Assembly (NCBI GenBank): GCA_035048495.1
Contig: CM068545.1
Coordinates: 44,262,450 to 44,326,449 of the forward strand
Direction: 5' to 3'
Source: Euptelea pleiosperma
Lineage: Eukaryota; Streptophyta; Magnoliopsida; Ranunculales; Eupteleaceae
Length of the DNA stretch: 64,000 nt
The notes below the pieces were generated by a model, which worked only from the letters and a program-made list of their open reading frames with translations, ran no database searches and was not told the origin of the DNA. Below are positions 12,340-24,700 of the stretch, one piece after another. Both the position numbers and the translations under genes were made by a program. The number at the start of each line of letters is the position of its first letter. Positions within the stretch are counted from its first letter, which is position 1.

Positions 12340-13010
12340 CTGTGAATCTATTTTTCAAAACAGTTTAGTTTATATTTTTCTGATTTTTATTGATTAAGTT
12401 ATGATTTTTCTAAGTTGTATGACTTTACCAAAAAACCCAGAATTTTAGATTTTACACGGTCTGATTCGCTTGGGATTTCGATCTATATTTTTAACTTAAA
12501 TATTTTTCTAATTATTTTTCATAGATATCTCTATCAATCTAGTTTCTAGAACCTTTGAGTTTATATTTTTCTGATTTGTATTGATTAAGTTATGATTTTT
12601 CAAACGTGTTGGACTTTTCTGTAAAACCCAGAATTCCAGATTTTACACGGTCCACTTTACCTAAGATTTCGATCCATATTTTTAACTTAAATATTTTTAT
12701 AATTATTTTTCACAGATACCCCTATCAATCTAGTTTCTAGAACCTTTGAGTTTGTATTTTTCTGATTTGTATTGATTAAGTTATGATTTTTCAAATATAC
12801 GAGACTTTTCTGTATCCCGAATTCTGTCCAGCCCAATTAATTAAGAGTTTTGACCTATATTTTGAATCTGAATACTTTTCTATTTATTTTTCCTAAAAAC
12901 CTCTATGAATCTAGTTTTTAAATCCATTGAGTTTATATTTTTCTAATTCATATTTATTTAGTTATGATTTTTATAATATAGTAAATTTTTTGTAAAAAAT
13001 CTATTAATTG
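12340..13010 (+). repeat. ~190-bp tandem repeat inside 5' LTR (four copies)
   Basis: The motif GTTTATATTTTTCTGATTT, followed by ATTGATTAAGTTATGATTTTT, recurs starting at 12368, 12559, 12750 and 12931, at spacings of 191, 191 and 181 bp. Each unit includes CAGAATT..AGATTTTACACGG-type sequence and a CTCTATCAATCTAGTTT-type end. The copies have diverged by roughly 10-25%. The same array is present in the 3' LTR at +4275, so it predates this insertion. Confidence 0.85.
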
Positions 13011-13074
13011 TTCGTGGTTCGATCATGATTATTAACTATTAAGGTTTTAACCTTGTTGTTTGACTAAACCCTAG

Positions 13075-13526
13075 ATGGTTTGACCTATACCTGTATGCAT
13101 GGGGATCCCACCCATGTGTCTTGGATCTCTCATAGGGTTTGGCCAAGTGTCTTGGATCCCTCTTTAGGGTTCGACATTGTGTCATGGATCCCTCATAGAG
13201 TTCGGCCATAGCGTGTTGGATTCTCTTACGATTTTCACTTATATTATTCATCGATGTTGATTGTAATATTTGGTCATGTCTTATTGACTATTATACCTAG
13301 ATGGTTCGACCTATACTTGTATGCATGGGGATCCCACCCATGTGTCTTGGATCCCTCATAGGGTTCGGCCAAGTGTCTTGGATCCCTCTTTAGGGTTCGA
13401 CCTTGTGTCATGGATCCCTCATAGGGTTCGGCCATGGTGTGTTGGATTGTCTTGTGATTTCCACTTATATTATTCATCCGTGTTGATCGTGAGCTTCGGT
13501 GATTGTTACATGTTATTCATGGTTAA
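13075..13526 (+). repeat. 226-bp direct duplication inside 5' LTR
   Basis: ATGGTTYGACCTATAC followed by GCATGGGGATCCCACC starts at 13075 and again at 13301. Each copy carries two or three CTTGGATCCCTC-type sub-motifs, so it is itself internally repetitive. The equivalent in the 3' LTR starts near 17349. Confidence 0.8.
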
Positions 13527-14447
13527 CCCTAATTCGTTCCCATATTATTATTCTTAATGATCATTGGTTCATTTTATATTTTTATTTAAATGTTAAATAC
13601 ATGTGTGCTTATGTCATGTAACCCTAGTACATCTTGTTGTCATACCATGATGATCACGTCATTTCATATAAGGGGTGCATAAGGGAACGGGGTTGAAGTA
13701 TATTATATACGTTTATATTGGTTTTATCAATTAATCAGGGTTCGGTACCCTAGGGTGAAAGGCCCCAGACGTTATTATATCCTGCAGATGGGTCGATGAG
13801 ACCGCTCCCAGTGCGGGAAGGAGATGGAGACCCTATGTGGTTATGGGTACTAGTTGCATTGGCATCCCTTACTCATCTGCATTCATCCTCATATTCATGA
13901 CATCCTTATTATACGATTGAGATGCATATCTTGATTAAAAAAATTTGTATAGTATGATATCATACCATGCACACTGTTGTATTACTGGGCCTCGGCTCAC
14001 GGTGCTACACCGATACCATTTTCAGATTTTGAGGAGCCAGGTACGTGAGATGATTTTGAGACGAAAGACTCCGGTGCATTCGAGGAGATCGGCGAGGATT
14101 TGGGAGTCGATCCCACACTTTAGAAAGTTGTATTTGATTATTTTATAACATTATTTATTTATTTTTACGGGCATGTAAGCTTTTTTTTTTAGAGCATGTT
14201 CTCACTTCCATCTCTCCACATTTAGTTGATTGATTGAATTATTTGAATTATAAATTATTTAAATTATTTGTTTCCTACATCTACTCTTCTTTTTTTTACC
14301 TAGTGGGTTTTCGAATGAACCTTAGTAGTCTAATTGACCTAATTGGACCACTAGGGGACATTCATGGATCACCTCTGGGTTCGGGTACGGGTCGATCCAC
14401 GGATTTTCGGGTCGTATCTAGGTATCCAGATTCGGGGCGTGACAGAG

Positions 14448-14460
14448 TGGTATCAGAGCT
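14448..14460 (+). other. Primer-binding site (initiator Met tRNA)
   Basis: TGGTATCAGAGCT lies three bases after the 5' LTR. TGGTATCAGAGC is the complement of the 3' end of plant initiator Met tRNA and is the usual minus-strand primer site in this class. It fixes the element's orientation as plus. Confidence 0.93.
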
Positions 14461-15258
14461 TAGGCTTCAGACACCTAGGGATTTGTGTGTAATGGGTCTA
14501 TACATAATTGAGTTGTGTTTGATAGAATGATATTAGAGCACAGTCAGTAGAGTACCCTAAAGACCCATGGAATTGAGACCATTAGGGGATCTGGTTAATG
14601 TGTCCATTCTTATTATGGAGACTGTAACATTTTAGTATACACATTAGAGACACTTGGAAACACTGTAATCTAGAGCACTCTGATTGTTTGTAATACTTAT
14701 AAATAGTGATTGTGTACTATTGTTTGTATGTATATTATTATAATACTTGATTTTATGTTATGTTTGACAATGTCGCAAAACCTAACACTGTCATACCTTA
14801 TTAAGGAGATCGTGACAGAATGGTGTGTTGACAGAATGATACCCTCAGATGATCTTAATTGGACAGTCTGACTATTTTGACTAGTAGGCTAGTTGACTAG
14901 AATGACCAGTTTGAGTGGAAGATAGATTTATTAGTTTTACCAGTTGATTTAGGTCGATTAGATCGATCAAGTTTACCAGTTTAACTAAGGTTGACTATAT
15001 TGACTAGTTTGACCAGCATTGTTAAGTTGACTAGACGTAGATGACTAACTTGACTGGATTAGACTAGATTGGTGTAGATGACCAGTTTGGCTATGTTTAC
15101 TATATTGATTAAGTTGGCCAATCTGACTGTGTGTAGCTATAAAGTTTGTTAACCAATCTAACTAGGCTTAGCTAAAATGATTAGCTGACGAATCAGATTT
15201 GACAGACTAGGTTGAGAATTTCTTTGAGGGGGTTCGAATTTCGGGGACGAAATTTTCT
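14461..15258 (+). other. Non-coding internal region of element A
   Basis: This stretch has no long open frame and no retroviral protein motif. From about 14870 to 15210 it is degenerate sequence built around TTGACTAG, TTGACCAG and TTAGACTAG words, with eight TTGAC cores counted by eye. Such an internal region points to a deletion derivative or an element maintained in trans. It may still hold packaging signals, which cannot be recognised by eye. Confidence 0.7.
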
Positions 15259-15260
15259 TT

Positions 15261-15268
15261 AAGGGGGG
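15261..15268 (+). other. Polypurine tract of element A
   Basis: AAGGGGGG followed by TAGATT lies just upstream of the 3' LTR. It is preceded by GGGGACGAAATTTTC, a typical neighbour of the plus-strand primer in plant Gypsy elements. Confidence 0.8.
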
Positions 15269-15273
15269 TAGAT

Positions 15274-18200
15274 TTTAATACCCTGAACTTTCGTTCTAGG
15301 GTATTACGGTAAATTCACCTAATAAATGAAAACCTGAAACTTTTTCAGACTCTTATTATTGTTTTTATGGTTTAATATCATTGTTGAGTATGTATGTTTA
15401 ATTTGGTTTCATTATGACAACTTTAAAAAAAACTTGCTATTTTTGAAACTCGCACTTTAGGGCTAAATTCTTGCTAAAAATAATGAATCATAACTTGCAG
15501 GGGACTTTTTCTTTTCCCAGTTAACATTCTAGAACTTTTATACAAAAATTATTTTGTGGGCCCGAGACACCAAAAATATTCTTATTTTATCCTTAGCAAC
15601 TTACCTGTGAAATTTGGAACCTTTCTTGAGAAAAAAAAACCCTAGCGGGAGATTTCGGGAGATTTTGATAAAAATAGTATTTTCGTAATTTTTGAACTTT
15701 CCTATCATTCTTATATTTTTTTAAATAATATTTAATTATATTTTATTTATTTAATAGGAGCGTGGGACCCGCAAATCACTTTCGGGTCATTCCAATGTCA
15801 TTTGACACTTTTCTAGAATTTTGAACGTTTTTATGATTTGTGTGTGTGACATGTGTCAATACCTTATTGTATGGACTTTTAAATTATATAATATAGTTTG
15901 ATTGAATTAATTTATAATTATTTGTGTTATGATTGTTGGGTGGGGCCGTATGGCCGATCTAGAAATCTTTTGGGCTTAATAATATTTTTAAATGAAGCCT
16001 ATTTATGTCTATGGGCCTTGGGCCCATTCTTAACCCATTAATAGTGTAAAATATAAATTTTTGAGGGTTGAAAAAGTCATCCCTTTACTAGTTACGAATT
16101 TCAACAAAATAGAAACCCTAATCCTTCCCTAAACCTATTTATTAAAAACCCTAAAGTTTTAGAACCTTTCACAACCCAACTCCATTGAAGAATAGAGAAA
16201 GCTCCATTAAACCTTCATCCGGGCACCGATCGCACTCGAGCAAGAAGGGAGAATTGACGGGGACTCCGATTAGAAGAACATACTCCGAGGAGAGGACGAT
16301 CCGACGACTTTCAAATTTGAAGAAACTTTTGATTTTCATTAAAGTTCAAGAAACCTTAAGGTAAGTGCGCTTGATCCATCCTATACTTGTTTTTCTTCAA
16401 GATTTGTTTTTCTTTCATTAGATAATGGTTGATACTCATTATAAATTAATTTTAATAATATTTACTTTATTCTTATTGGGTTGATCTTTGTTTTGGGCCA
16501 CCATGATGGGTTTGGCCATGGTCTATTTTGTACCTATAACGGATGACTATGTTCTTATCATTTTTGTTGTACTTTTATGATTTAAATATTTTTATATTAT
16601 TTTTTTAAATACCTCTGTGAATCTATTTTTCAAAACCGTTTAGTTTATATTTTTCTGATTTTTATTGATTAAGTTATGATTTTTCTAAGTTGTATGACTT
16701 TACCAAAAAACCCAGAATTTCAGATTTTACACGGTCTGATTCGCTTGGGATTTCGATCTATATTTTTAACTTAAATATTTTTCTAATTATTTTTCATAGA
16801 TACCTCTATCAATCTAGTTTCTAGAACCTTTGAGTTTATATTTTTCTGATTTGTATTGATTAAGTTATGATTTTTCAAACGTGTTGGACTTTTCTGTAAA
16901 ACCCAGAATTCCAGATTTTACACGGTCCACTTTACCTAAGATTTCGATCCATATTTTTAACTTAAATATTTTTATAATTATTTTTCACAGATACCTCTAT
17001 CAATCTAGTTTCTAGAACCTTTGAGTTTGTATTTTTCTGATTTGTATTGATTAAGTTATGATTTTTCAAATATACGAGACTTTTCTGTATCCCGAATTCT
17101 GTCCAGCCCAATTAATTAAGAGTTTTGACCTATATTTGAATCTGAATATTTTTCTATTTATTTTTCCTAAAAACCTCTATGAATCTAGTTTTTAAATCCA
17201 TTGAGTTTATATTTTTCTAATTCATATTTATTTAGTTATGATTTTTATAATATAGTACATTTTTTGTAAAAAATCTATTAATTGTTCGTGGTTCGGTCAT
17301 GATTATTAACTATTAAGGTTTTAACCTTGTTGTTTGACTAAACCCTAGATGGTTTGACCTATACCTGTATGCATGGGGATCCCACCCATGTGTCTTGGAT
17401 CTCTCATAGGGTTTGGCCAAGTGTCTTGGATCCCTCTTTAGGGTTCGACATTGTGTCATGGATCCCTCATAGAGTTCGGCCATAGCGTGTTGGATTCTCT
17501 TACGATTTTCACTTATATTATTCATCGATGTTGATTGTAATATTTGGTCATGTCTTATTGACTATTATACCTAGATGGTTCGACCTATACTTGTATGCAT
17601 GGGGATCCCACCCATGTGTCTTGGATCCCTCATAGGGTTCGGCCAAGTGTCTTGGATCCCTCTTTAGGGTTCGACCTTGTGTCATGGATCCCTCATAGGG
17701 TTCGGCCATGGTGTGTTGGATTGTCTTGTGATTTCCACTTATATTATTCATCCGTGTTGATCGTGAGCTTCGGTGATTGTTACATGTTATTCATGGTTAA
17801 CCCTAATTCGTTCCCATATTATTATTCTTAATGATCATTGGTTCATTTTATATTTTTATTTAAATGTTAAATACATGTGTGCTTATGTCATGTAACCCTA
17901 GTACATCTTGTTGTCATACCATGATGATCACGTCATTTCATATAAGGGGTGCATAAGGGAACGGGGTTGAAGTATATTATATACGTTTATATTGGTTTTA
18001 TCAATTAATCAGGGTTCGGTACCCTAGGGTGAAAGGCCCCAGACGTTATTATATCCTGCAGATGGGTCGATGAGACCGCTCCCAGTGCGGGAAGGAGATG
18101 GAGACCCTATGTGGTTATGGGTACTAGTTGCATTGGCATCCCTTACTCATCTGCATTCATCCTCATATTCATGACATCCTTATTATACGATTGAGATGCA

Positions 18201-18718
18201 TATCTTGATTAAAAAAATTTGTATAGTATGATATCATACCATGCACACTGTTGTATTACTGGGCCTCGGCTCACGGTGCTACACCGATACCATTTTCAGA
18301 TTTTGAGGAGCCAGGTACGTGAGATGATTTTGAGACGAAAGACTCCGGTGCATTCGAGGAGATCGGCGAGGATTTGGGAGTCGATCCCACACTTTAGAAA
18401 GTTGTATTTGATTATTTTATAACATTATTTATTTATTTTTACGGGCATGTAAGCTTTTTTTTTTAGAGCATGTTCTCACTTCCATCTCTCCACATTTAGT
18501 TGATTGATTGAATTATTTGAATTATAAATTATTTAAATTATTTGTTTCCTACATCTACTCTTCTTTTTTTTACCTAGTGGGTTTTCGAATGAACCTTAGT
18601 AGTCTAATTGACCTAATTGGACCACTAGGGGACATTCATGGATCACCTCTGGGTTCGGGTACGGGTCGATCCACGGATTTTTGGGTCATATCTAGGTATC
18701 CAGATTCGGGGCGTGACA
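15274..18718 (+). repeat. 3' LTR of element A
   Basis: This LTR is 3445 bp and nearly identical to 10999-14444. Its first two bases read TT instead of TG. Other differences include single-base changes near 15378, 16637 and 16720, a 1-bp deletion near 17135, and two changes near the end (18681-18689). It ends GCGTGACA and is followed by the ATAAT target-site copy. Confidence 0.92.
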
Positions 18719-21700
18719 ATAATTACTGACTTTTTCGCAACCAGACTTCGTAATTTCACTCAATATCTTCTATTAGAATTGTTTTAACACATTTGAAGTG
18801 TTAGAACAAGATTCGGGACTATAGGAACAAGTTTGTCCCATTCGTGCATCAATGACTCTAATTGGACTCAGTTTGTGCGTGACATTCCAAAGCTTATAAC
18901 TAGTGAGTTTTGCACAACCGGACCTCGTAATTTGACTCAATCTCTTCCATTGCAATTGTTTCAACACATTTGAAGAGTTGGAACAAGATTCGGGACAATC
19001 GGAACAAGTTTGTTATAGACTTTTTCGCAACCGGACTTCGTAATTTGACTCGATATATTTTATTATAATTGTTTTAACGCATTTGAAGTGTTGAAACAAA
19101 AATCGGGATAGTTGAAACAAGTTTGTTCCATCCGTGCGTCAATGACTCTAATTGGACTCAGTTTGGTTGTTACATTCCGAAGCCTATAACTAGTGACTTT
19201 TGTGCAACCGGACATCGTAATTTGACTCAAACTCTTCCATTACTATTGTTTCAACACATTTGAAGTGTTTGAGAAAGATTCGGGACAGTCGCAACAATTT
19301 TGCTCCATCCGTGCGTCAATGTCTCTACTTGGACTCAGTTTGTGTGTTACATTCCGAAGCCTATAACTAGTGACTTTTTCGCAACCGGACCCTGTAATTT
19401 GACTCAAACTCTTCCATTACTATTGTTTCAACACATTTGAAGTGTATGAACAAGATTTGGGACAGTCGAAAGAAGTTTGCTCCATCCGTTCGTCAATGTC
19501 TCTAATTGGACTCAATTTGTGTGTTACATTCCTAAGCCTATAATTACTTACTTTTTCGCAATCGGAATCCGTAATTTGACTCAATATCTTCTATTATAAT
19601 TGTTTTAACGCATTTGATGTGTTGGAACAAGATTCGGGACTGTCGGAACAAGTTTGCTCCATTCGTTCGTCAATGTCTCTAATTGGACTCAGATTGGGTG
19701 TTACATTCCTAAGCCTATAATTACTGACTTTTTCGCAACCAGACTTCGTAATTTCACTCAATATCTTCTATTAGAATTGTTTTACACATTTAAAGTGTTA
19801 GAACAAGATTCGGGACGATAGGAACAAGTTTGTCCCATTCGTGCATCAATGACTCTAATTGGACTCAGTTTGTGCGTCACATTCCAAAGCTTATAACTAG
19901 TGAGTTTTGCACAACCGGACCTCGTAATTTGACTCAATCTCTTCCATTGCAATTGTTTCAACACATTTGAAGTATTGGAACAAGATTCGGGACAATCGGA
20001 ACAAGTTTGTTATAGACTTTTTCGCAACCGAACTTCGTAATTTGACTCGATATATTTTATTATAATTGTTTTAATGCATTTGAAGTGTTGAAACAAGAAT
20101 CGGGATAGTTGAAACAAGTTTGTTCCATCCGTGCGTCAATGACTCTAATTGGACTCAGTTTGGTTGTTACATTCCGAAGCCTATAACTAGTGACTTTTGT
20201 GCAACCGGACATCGTAATTTGACTCAAACTCTTCCATTACTATTGTTTCAACACATTTGAAGTGTTTGAAAAAGATTCGGGACAGTCGCAACAATTTTGC
20301 TCCATCCGTGCGTCAATGTCTCTATTTGGACTCAGTTTGTGTGTTACATTCCGAAGCCTATAACTAGTGACTTTTTCGCAACCGGACCCTGTAATTTGAC
20401 TCAAACTCTTCCATTACTATTGTTTCAACACATTTGAAGTGTATGAACAAGATTTGGGACAGTCGAAAGAAGTTTGCTCCATCCGTTCGTCAATGTCTCT
20501 AATTGGACTCAATTTGTGTGTTACATTCCTAAGCCTATAATTACTTAGTTTTTCGCAATCGAAATCTGTAATTTGACTCAATATCTTCTATTATAATTGT
20601 TTTAACGCATTTGATGTGTTGGAACAAGATTAGGGACTGTCGGAACAAGTTTACCCCATTCGTGCGTAAATGACTCCAATTGCACTCAGTTTGTGCGTTA
20701 CATTCCCAAGCTTATAACTAGTGACTTTTGCACAACCGGACCTCGTAATTTGACTCAATATCTTCCATTACAATTGTTTTAACACATTTGAACTGTTGAA
20801 AAAAGATTCGGGACAGTCGGAACAAGTTTGCTCCATTCGTTCGTCAATGTCTCTAATTGGACTCAGTTTGGGTGTTACATTCCTAGGCCTATAATTACTG
20901 ACTTTTTCGTAACCGGACTTCGTATTTTGGCTCAATATCTTGTATTACAATTGTTTTAACACATTTGAAGTGTTGAACAAGATTCGGGACTGTCGGAACA
21001 AGTTTGCCCCATTCGTGCGTCAATGACTCTAATTGGACTCAGTTTGTGCGTTACATTCCTTAGCTTATAACTAGTGACTTTTTCACAACCGGACCTCGTA
21101 ATTTGACTCAACATCTTCTATTACAATTGTTTTAACACATTTGAAGACTTGGAACAAGATTCGGGACAGTCGGAACAAGTTTGCTCCGTTCGTGCGTCAA
21201 TGGCTATAATTGGACTCAGTTTGTGCGTTACACTCCTAAGCTTATAACAAGTGACTTTTTCGCAACCGGATCTCATAATTTGACTCAATCTGTTCCATTG
21301 CAATTGTTTCAACACATTTAAAGACTTGGAACAAGATTCGGGACAATCGAAACAAGTTTGCTCCATCCGTGCGTCAATGTCTCTAATTGGACTCAGTTTG
21401 TTTGTTACATTCCGAAGCCTATAACTAGTGACTTTTGTGCAACCGGACATCGTAATTTGACTCAAACTCTTCTATTACTATTGTTTCAACACATTTGCAG
21501 TGTTTGAAAAAGATTCGGGACAGTCGAAACAATTTTGCTCCATCCGTGCGTCAATGTCGCTAATTGGACTCAGTTTGTGTGTTACATTCTGAAGCCTGTA
21601 ACTAGTGACTTTTTCGCAACCGGACCCTGTAATTTGACTCAAACTCTTCCATTACTATTATTTCAACACATTTGAAGTGTTGGAACAAGATTTAGGACAG

Positions 21701-24700
21701 TCGGAAGAAGTTTGCTCCATCCGTTCGTCAACGTCATTAATTGGACTCAATTTGTTTGTTACATTCCTAAGCCTATAATTACTTACTTTTTCGCAATCGG
21801 ACTTCGTAATTTGACTCAATATCTTCTATTACAATTGTTTCAACACATTTGAAGTGTTGGAACAAGATTCGGGACTGTCGGAACAGGTTTACCGCATTCG
21901 TGCGTCAATGACCCTAATTGGACTCAGTTTGTGCGTTACATTCCCAAGCTTATAACTAGTTTCATTTGCACAACCGGATCTCGTAATTTGACTTAGTATC
22001 TTCCATTACAATTGTTTCAACACATTTGAACTGTTGAAAAAAGATTCGGGACAGTCGGAACAAGTTTGCTCCATTCGTTCGTCAATGTCTCTAATTGGAC
22101 TCAGATTGGGTGTTACATTCCTAAGCTTATAATTACTGACTTTTTCGCAACCAGACTTCGTAATTTCACTCAATATCTTCTATTAGAATTGTTTTAACAC
22201 ATTTGAAGGGTTAGAACAAGATTCGGGACTATAGGAACAAGTTTGTCCCATTCGTGCATCAATGACTCTAATTGGACTCAGTTTGTGCGTCACATTCCAA
22301 AGCTTATAACTAGTGAGTTTTGCACAACCGGACCTCGTAATTTGACTCAATCTCTTCCATTGTAATTGTTTCAACACATTTGAAGTGTTGGAACAAGATT
22401 CGGGACAATCAGAACAAGTTTGTTATTGACTTTTTCACAACCGGACTTCGTAATTTGAGTCAATATCTTTTATTATAATTGTTTTAACACATTTGAAGTG
22501 TTGGAACAAGAATCGGGATAGTTGAAACAAGTTTGTTCCATCCGTGCGTCAATGACTCTAATTGGACTCAGTTTGGTTGTTACATTCCGAAGCCTATAAC
22601 TAGTGACTTTTGTGCAACCGGACATCGTAATTTGACTCAAACTCATCCACTACTATTGTTTCAACACATTTGAAGTGTTTGAGAAAGATTCGGGACAGTC
22701 GCAACAATTTTGCTCCATCCGTGCGTCAATGTCTCTATTTGGACTCAGTTTGTGTGTTACATTCCGAAGCCTATAACTAGTGACTTTTTCGCAACCGGAC
22801 CCTGTAATTTGACTCAAACTCTTCCATTACTATTGTTTCAACACATTTGAAGTGTATGAACAAGATTTGGGAGAGTCGAAAGAAGTTTGCTCCATCCGTT
22901 CGTCAATGTCTCTAATTGGACTTAATTTGTGTGTTACATTCCTAAGCCTATAATTACTTACATTTTCGCAATCGGAATCTGTAATTTGACTCAATATCTT
23001 CTATTACAATTGTTTTAACGCATTTGATGTGTTGGAACAAGATTAGGGACTGTCGGAACAAGTTTGCCCCATTCGTGCGTCAATGACTCTAATTGGACTC
23101 AGTTTGTGCGTTACATTCCTTAGCTTATAACTAGTGACTTTTTCACAACCGGACCTCGTAATTTGACTCAATATCTTCTATTACAATTGTTTTAACACAT
23201 TTGAAGACTTGGAACAAGATTCGGGACAGTCGGAACAAGTTTGCTCCGTTCGTGCGTCAATGGCTATAATTGGACTCAGTTTGTGCGTTACACTCCTAAG
23301 CTTATAACAAGTGACTTTTTCGCAACCGGATCTCGTAATTTGACTCAATCTGTTCCATTGCAATTGTTTCAACACATTTAAAGTCTTGGAACAAGATTCG
23401 GGACAATCGAAACAAGTTTGCTCCATCCGTGCGTCAATGTCTCTAATTGGAGTCAGTTTGTTTGTTACATTCCGAAGCCTATAACTAGTGACTTTTGTGC
23501 AACCAGACATCGTAATTTGACTCAACCTCTTCCATTACTATTGTTTCAACACATTTGAAGTGTTTGAGAAAGATTCGGGACAGTCGCAACAATTTTGCTC
23601 CATCCGTGCGTCAATGTCTCTATTTGGACGCAGTTTGTGTGTTATATTCCGAAGCCTATAACTAGTGACTTTTTCGCAACCGGACCCTGTAATTTGACTC
23701 AAACTCTTCCATTACTATTGTTTCAACACATTTGAAGTGTATGAACAAGATTTGGGACAGTCGAAAGAAGTTTGCTCCATCCGTTCGTCAATGTCTCTAA
23801 TTGGACTCAATTTGTTTGTTACATTCGTAAGCCTATAATTACTTACTTTTTCGCAATCGGAATCTGTAATTTGACTCAATATCTTCTATTACAATTGTTT
23901 TAACGCATTTGATGTGTTGGAACAAGATTCGGGACTGTCGGAACAAGTTTGCTCCATTCGTTCGTCGATGTCCCTAATTGGACTCAGATTGGGTGTTACA
24001 TTCCTAAGCCTATAATTACTGACTTTTTCGCAACCAGACTTCGTAATTTCACTCAATATCTTCTATTAGAATTGTTTTAACACATTTGAAGTGTTAGAAC
24101 AAGATTCGGGACTATAGGAACAAGTTTGTCCCATTCGTGCATCAATGACTCTAATTGGACTCAGTTTGTGCGTCACATTCCAAAGCTTATAACTAGTGAG
24201 TTTTGCACAACCGGACCTCGTAATTTGACTCAATCTCTTCCATTGCAATTGTTTCAACACATTTGAAGAGTTGGAACAAGATTCGGGACACTCGGAACAA
24301 GTTTTTTATTGACTTTTTCGCAACCGGACTTTGTAATTTGACTCGATATATTTTATTATAATTGTTTTAACGCATTTGAAGTGTTGAAACAAAAATCGGG
24401 ATAGTTGAAACAAGTTTGTTCCATCCGTGCGTCAATGACTCTAATTGGACTCAGTTTGGTTGTTACATTCCGAAGCCTATAACTAGTGACTTTTGTGCAA
24501 CCGGACATCGTAATTTGACTCAAACTCTTCCATTACTATTGTTTCAACACATTTGAAGTGTTTGAGAAAGATTCGGGACAGTCGCAACAATTTTGCTCCA
24601 TCCGTGCGTCAATCTCTCTTTTTGGACTCAGTTTGTGTGTTACATTCCGAAGCCTATAACTAGTGACTTTTTCGCAACCGGACCCTGTAATTTGACTCAA

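Larger units (their letters stand above)
10999..14444 (+). repeat. 5' LTR of element A
   Basis: This LTR is 3446 bp, starts TGTAATACCC and ends GCGTGACA. It aligns to 15274-18718 with a constant offset of 4275 (4274 after one indel). It contains a TATA-like box with telo-box-like ACCCTAA motifs near 11840-11880, a strong 5' splice-site motif at 12085, four copies of a ~190-bp tandem repeat, and a 226-bp duplication. Short open frames in 13039-14530 are repeated in the other LTR and show no recognisable domain, so they are not annotated as genes. Confidence 0.93.
10999..18718 (+). mobile_element. Element A: non-autonomous long-LTR retrotransposon, Ty3/Gypsy (Tekay/Del-like)
   Basis: The element is complete, with two 3.45-kb LTRs (10999-14444 and 15274-18718) around an 829-bp internal region. 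It has a primer site for initiator Met tRNA, a polypurine tract and a 5-bp target-site duplication, ATAAT (10994-10998 and 18719-18723). Removing it restores a normal monomer reading CCTATAATTACTGAC. No gag, protease, reverse transcriptase or integrase frame exists, so it must have been moved by an autonomous relative. The TGTAATACCC start, the GGGGCGTGACA end next to GAGTGGTATCAGAGC, and the GGGGACGAAATTTTC...AAGGGGGG stretch before the 3' LTR resemble Tekay/Del chromovirus ends; this lineage call is from memory of the family. The LTRs differ at only about a dozen positions by eye, so insertion was recent. Confidence 0.93.

Noticed and set aside
13039..14530. Short frames of 67-98 residues in the LTRs of element A as genes
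   Set aside because: They fall in internal tandem repeats and untranslated LTR sequence, carry no retroviral or host domain, and recur only because the LTR is duplicated.
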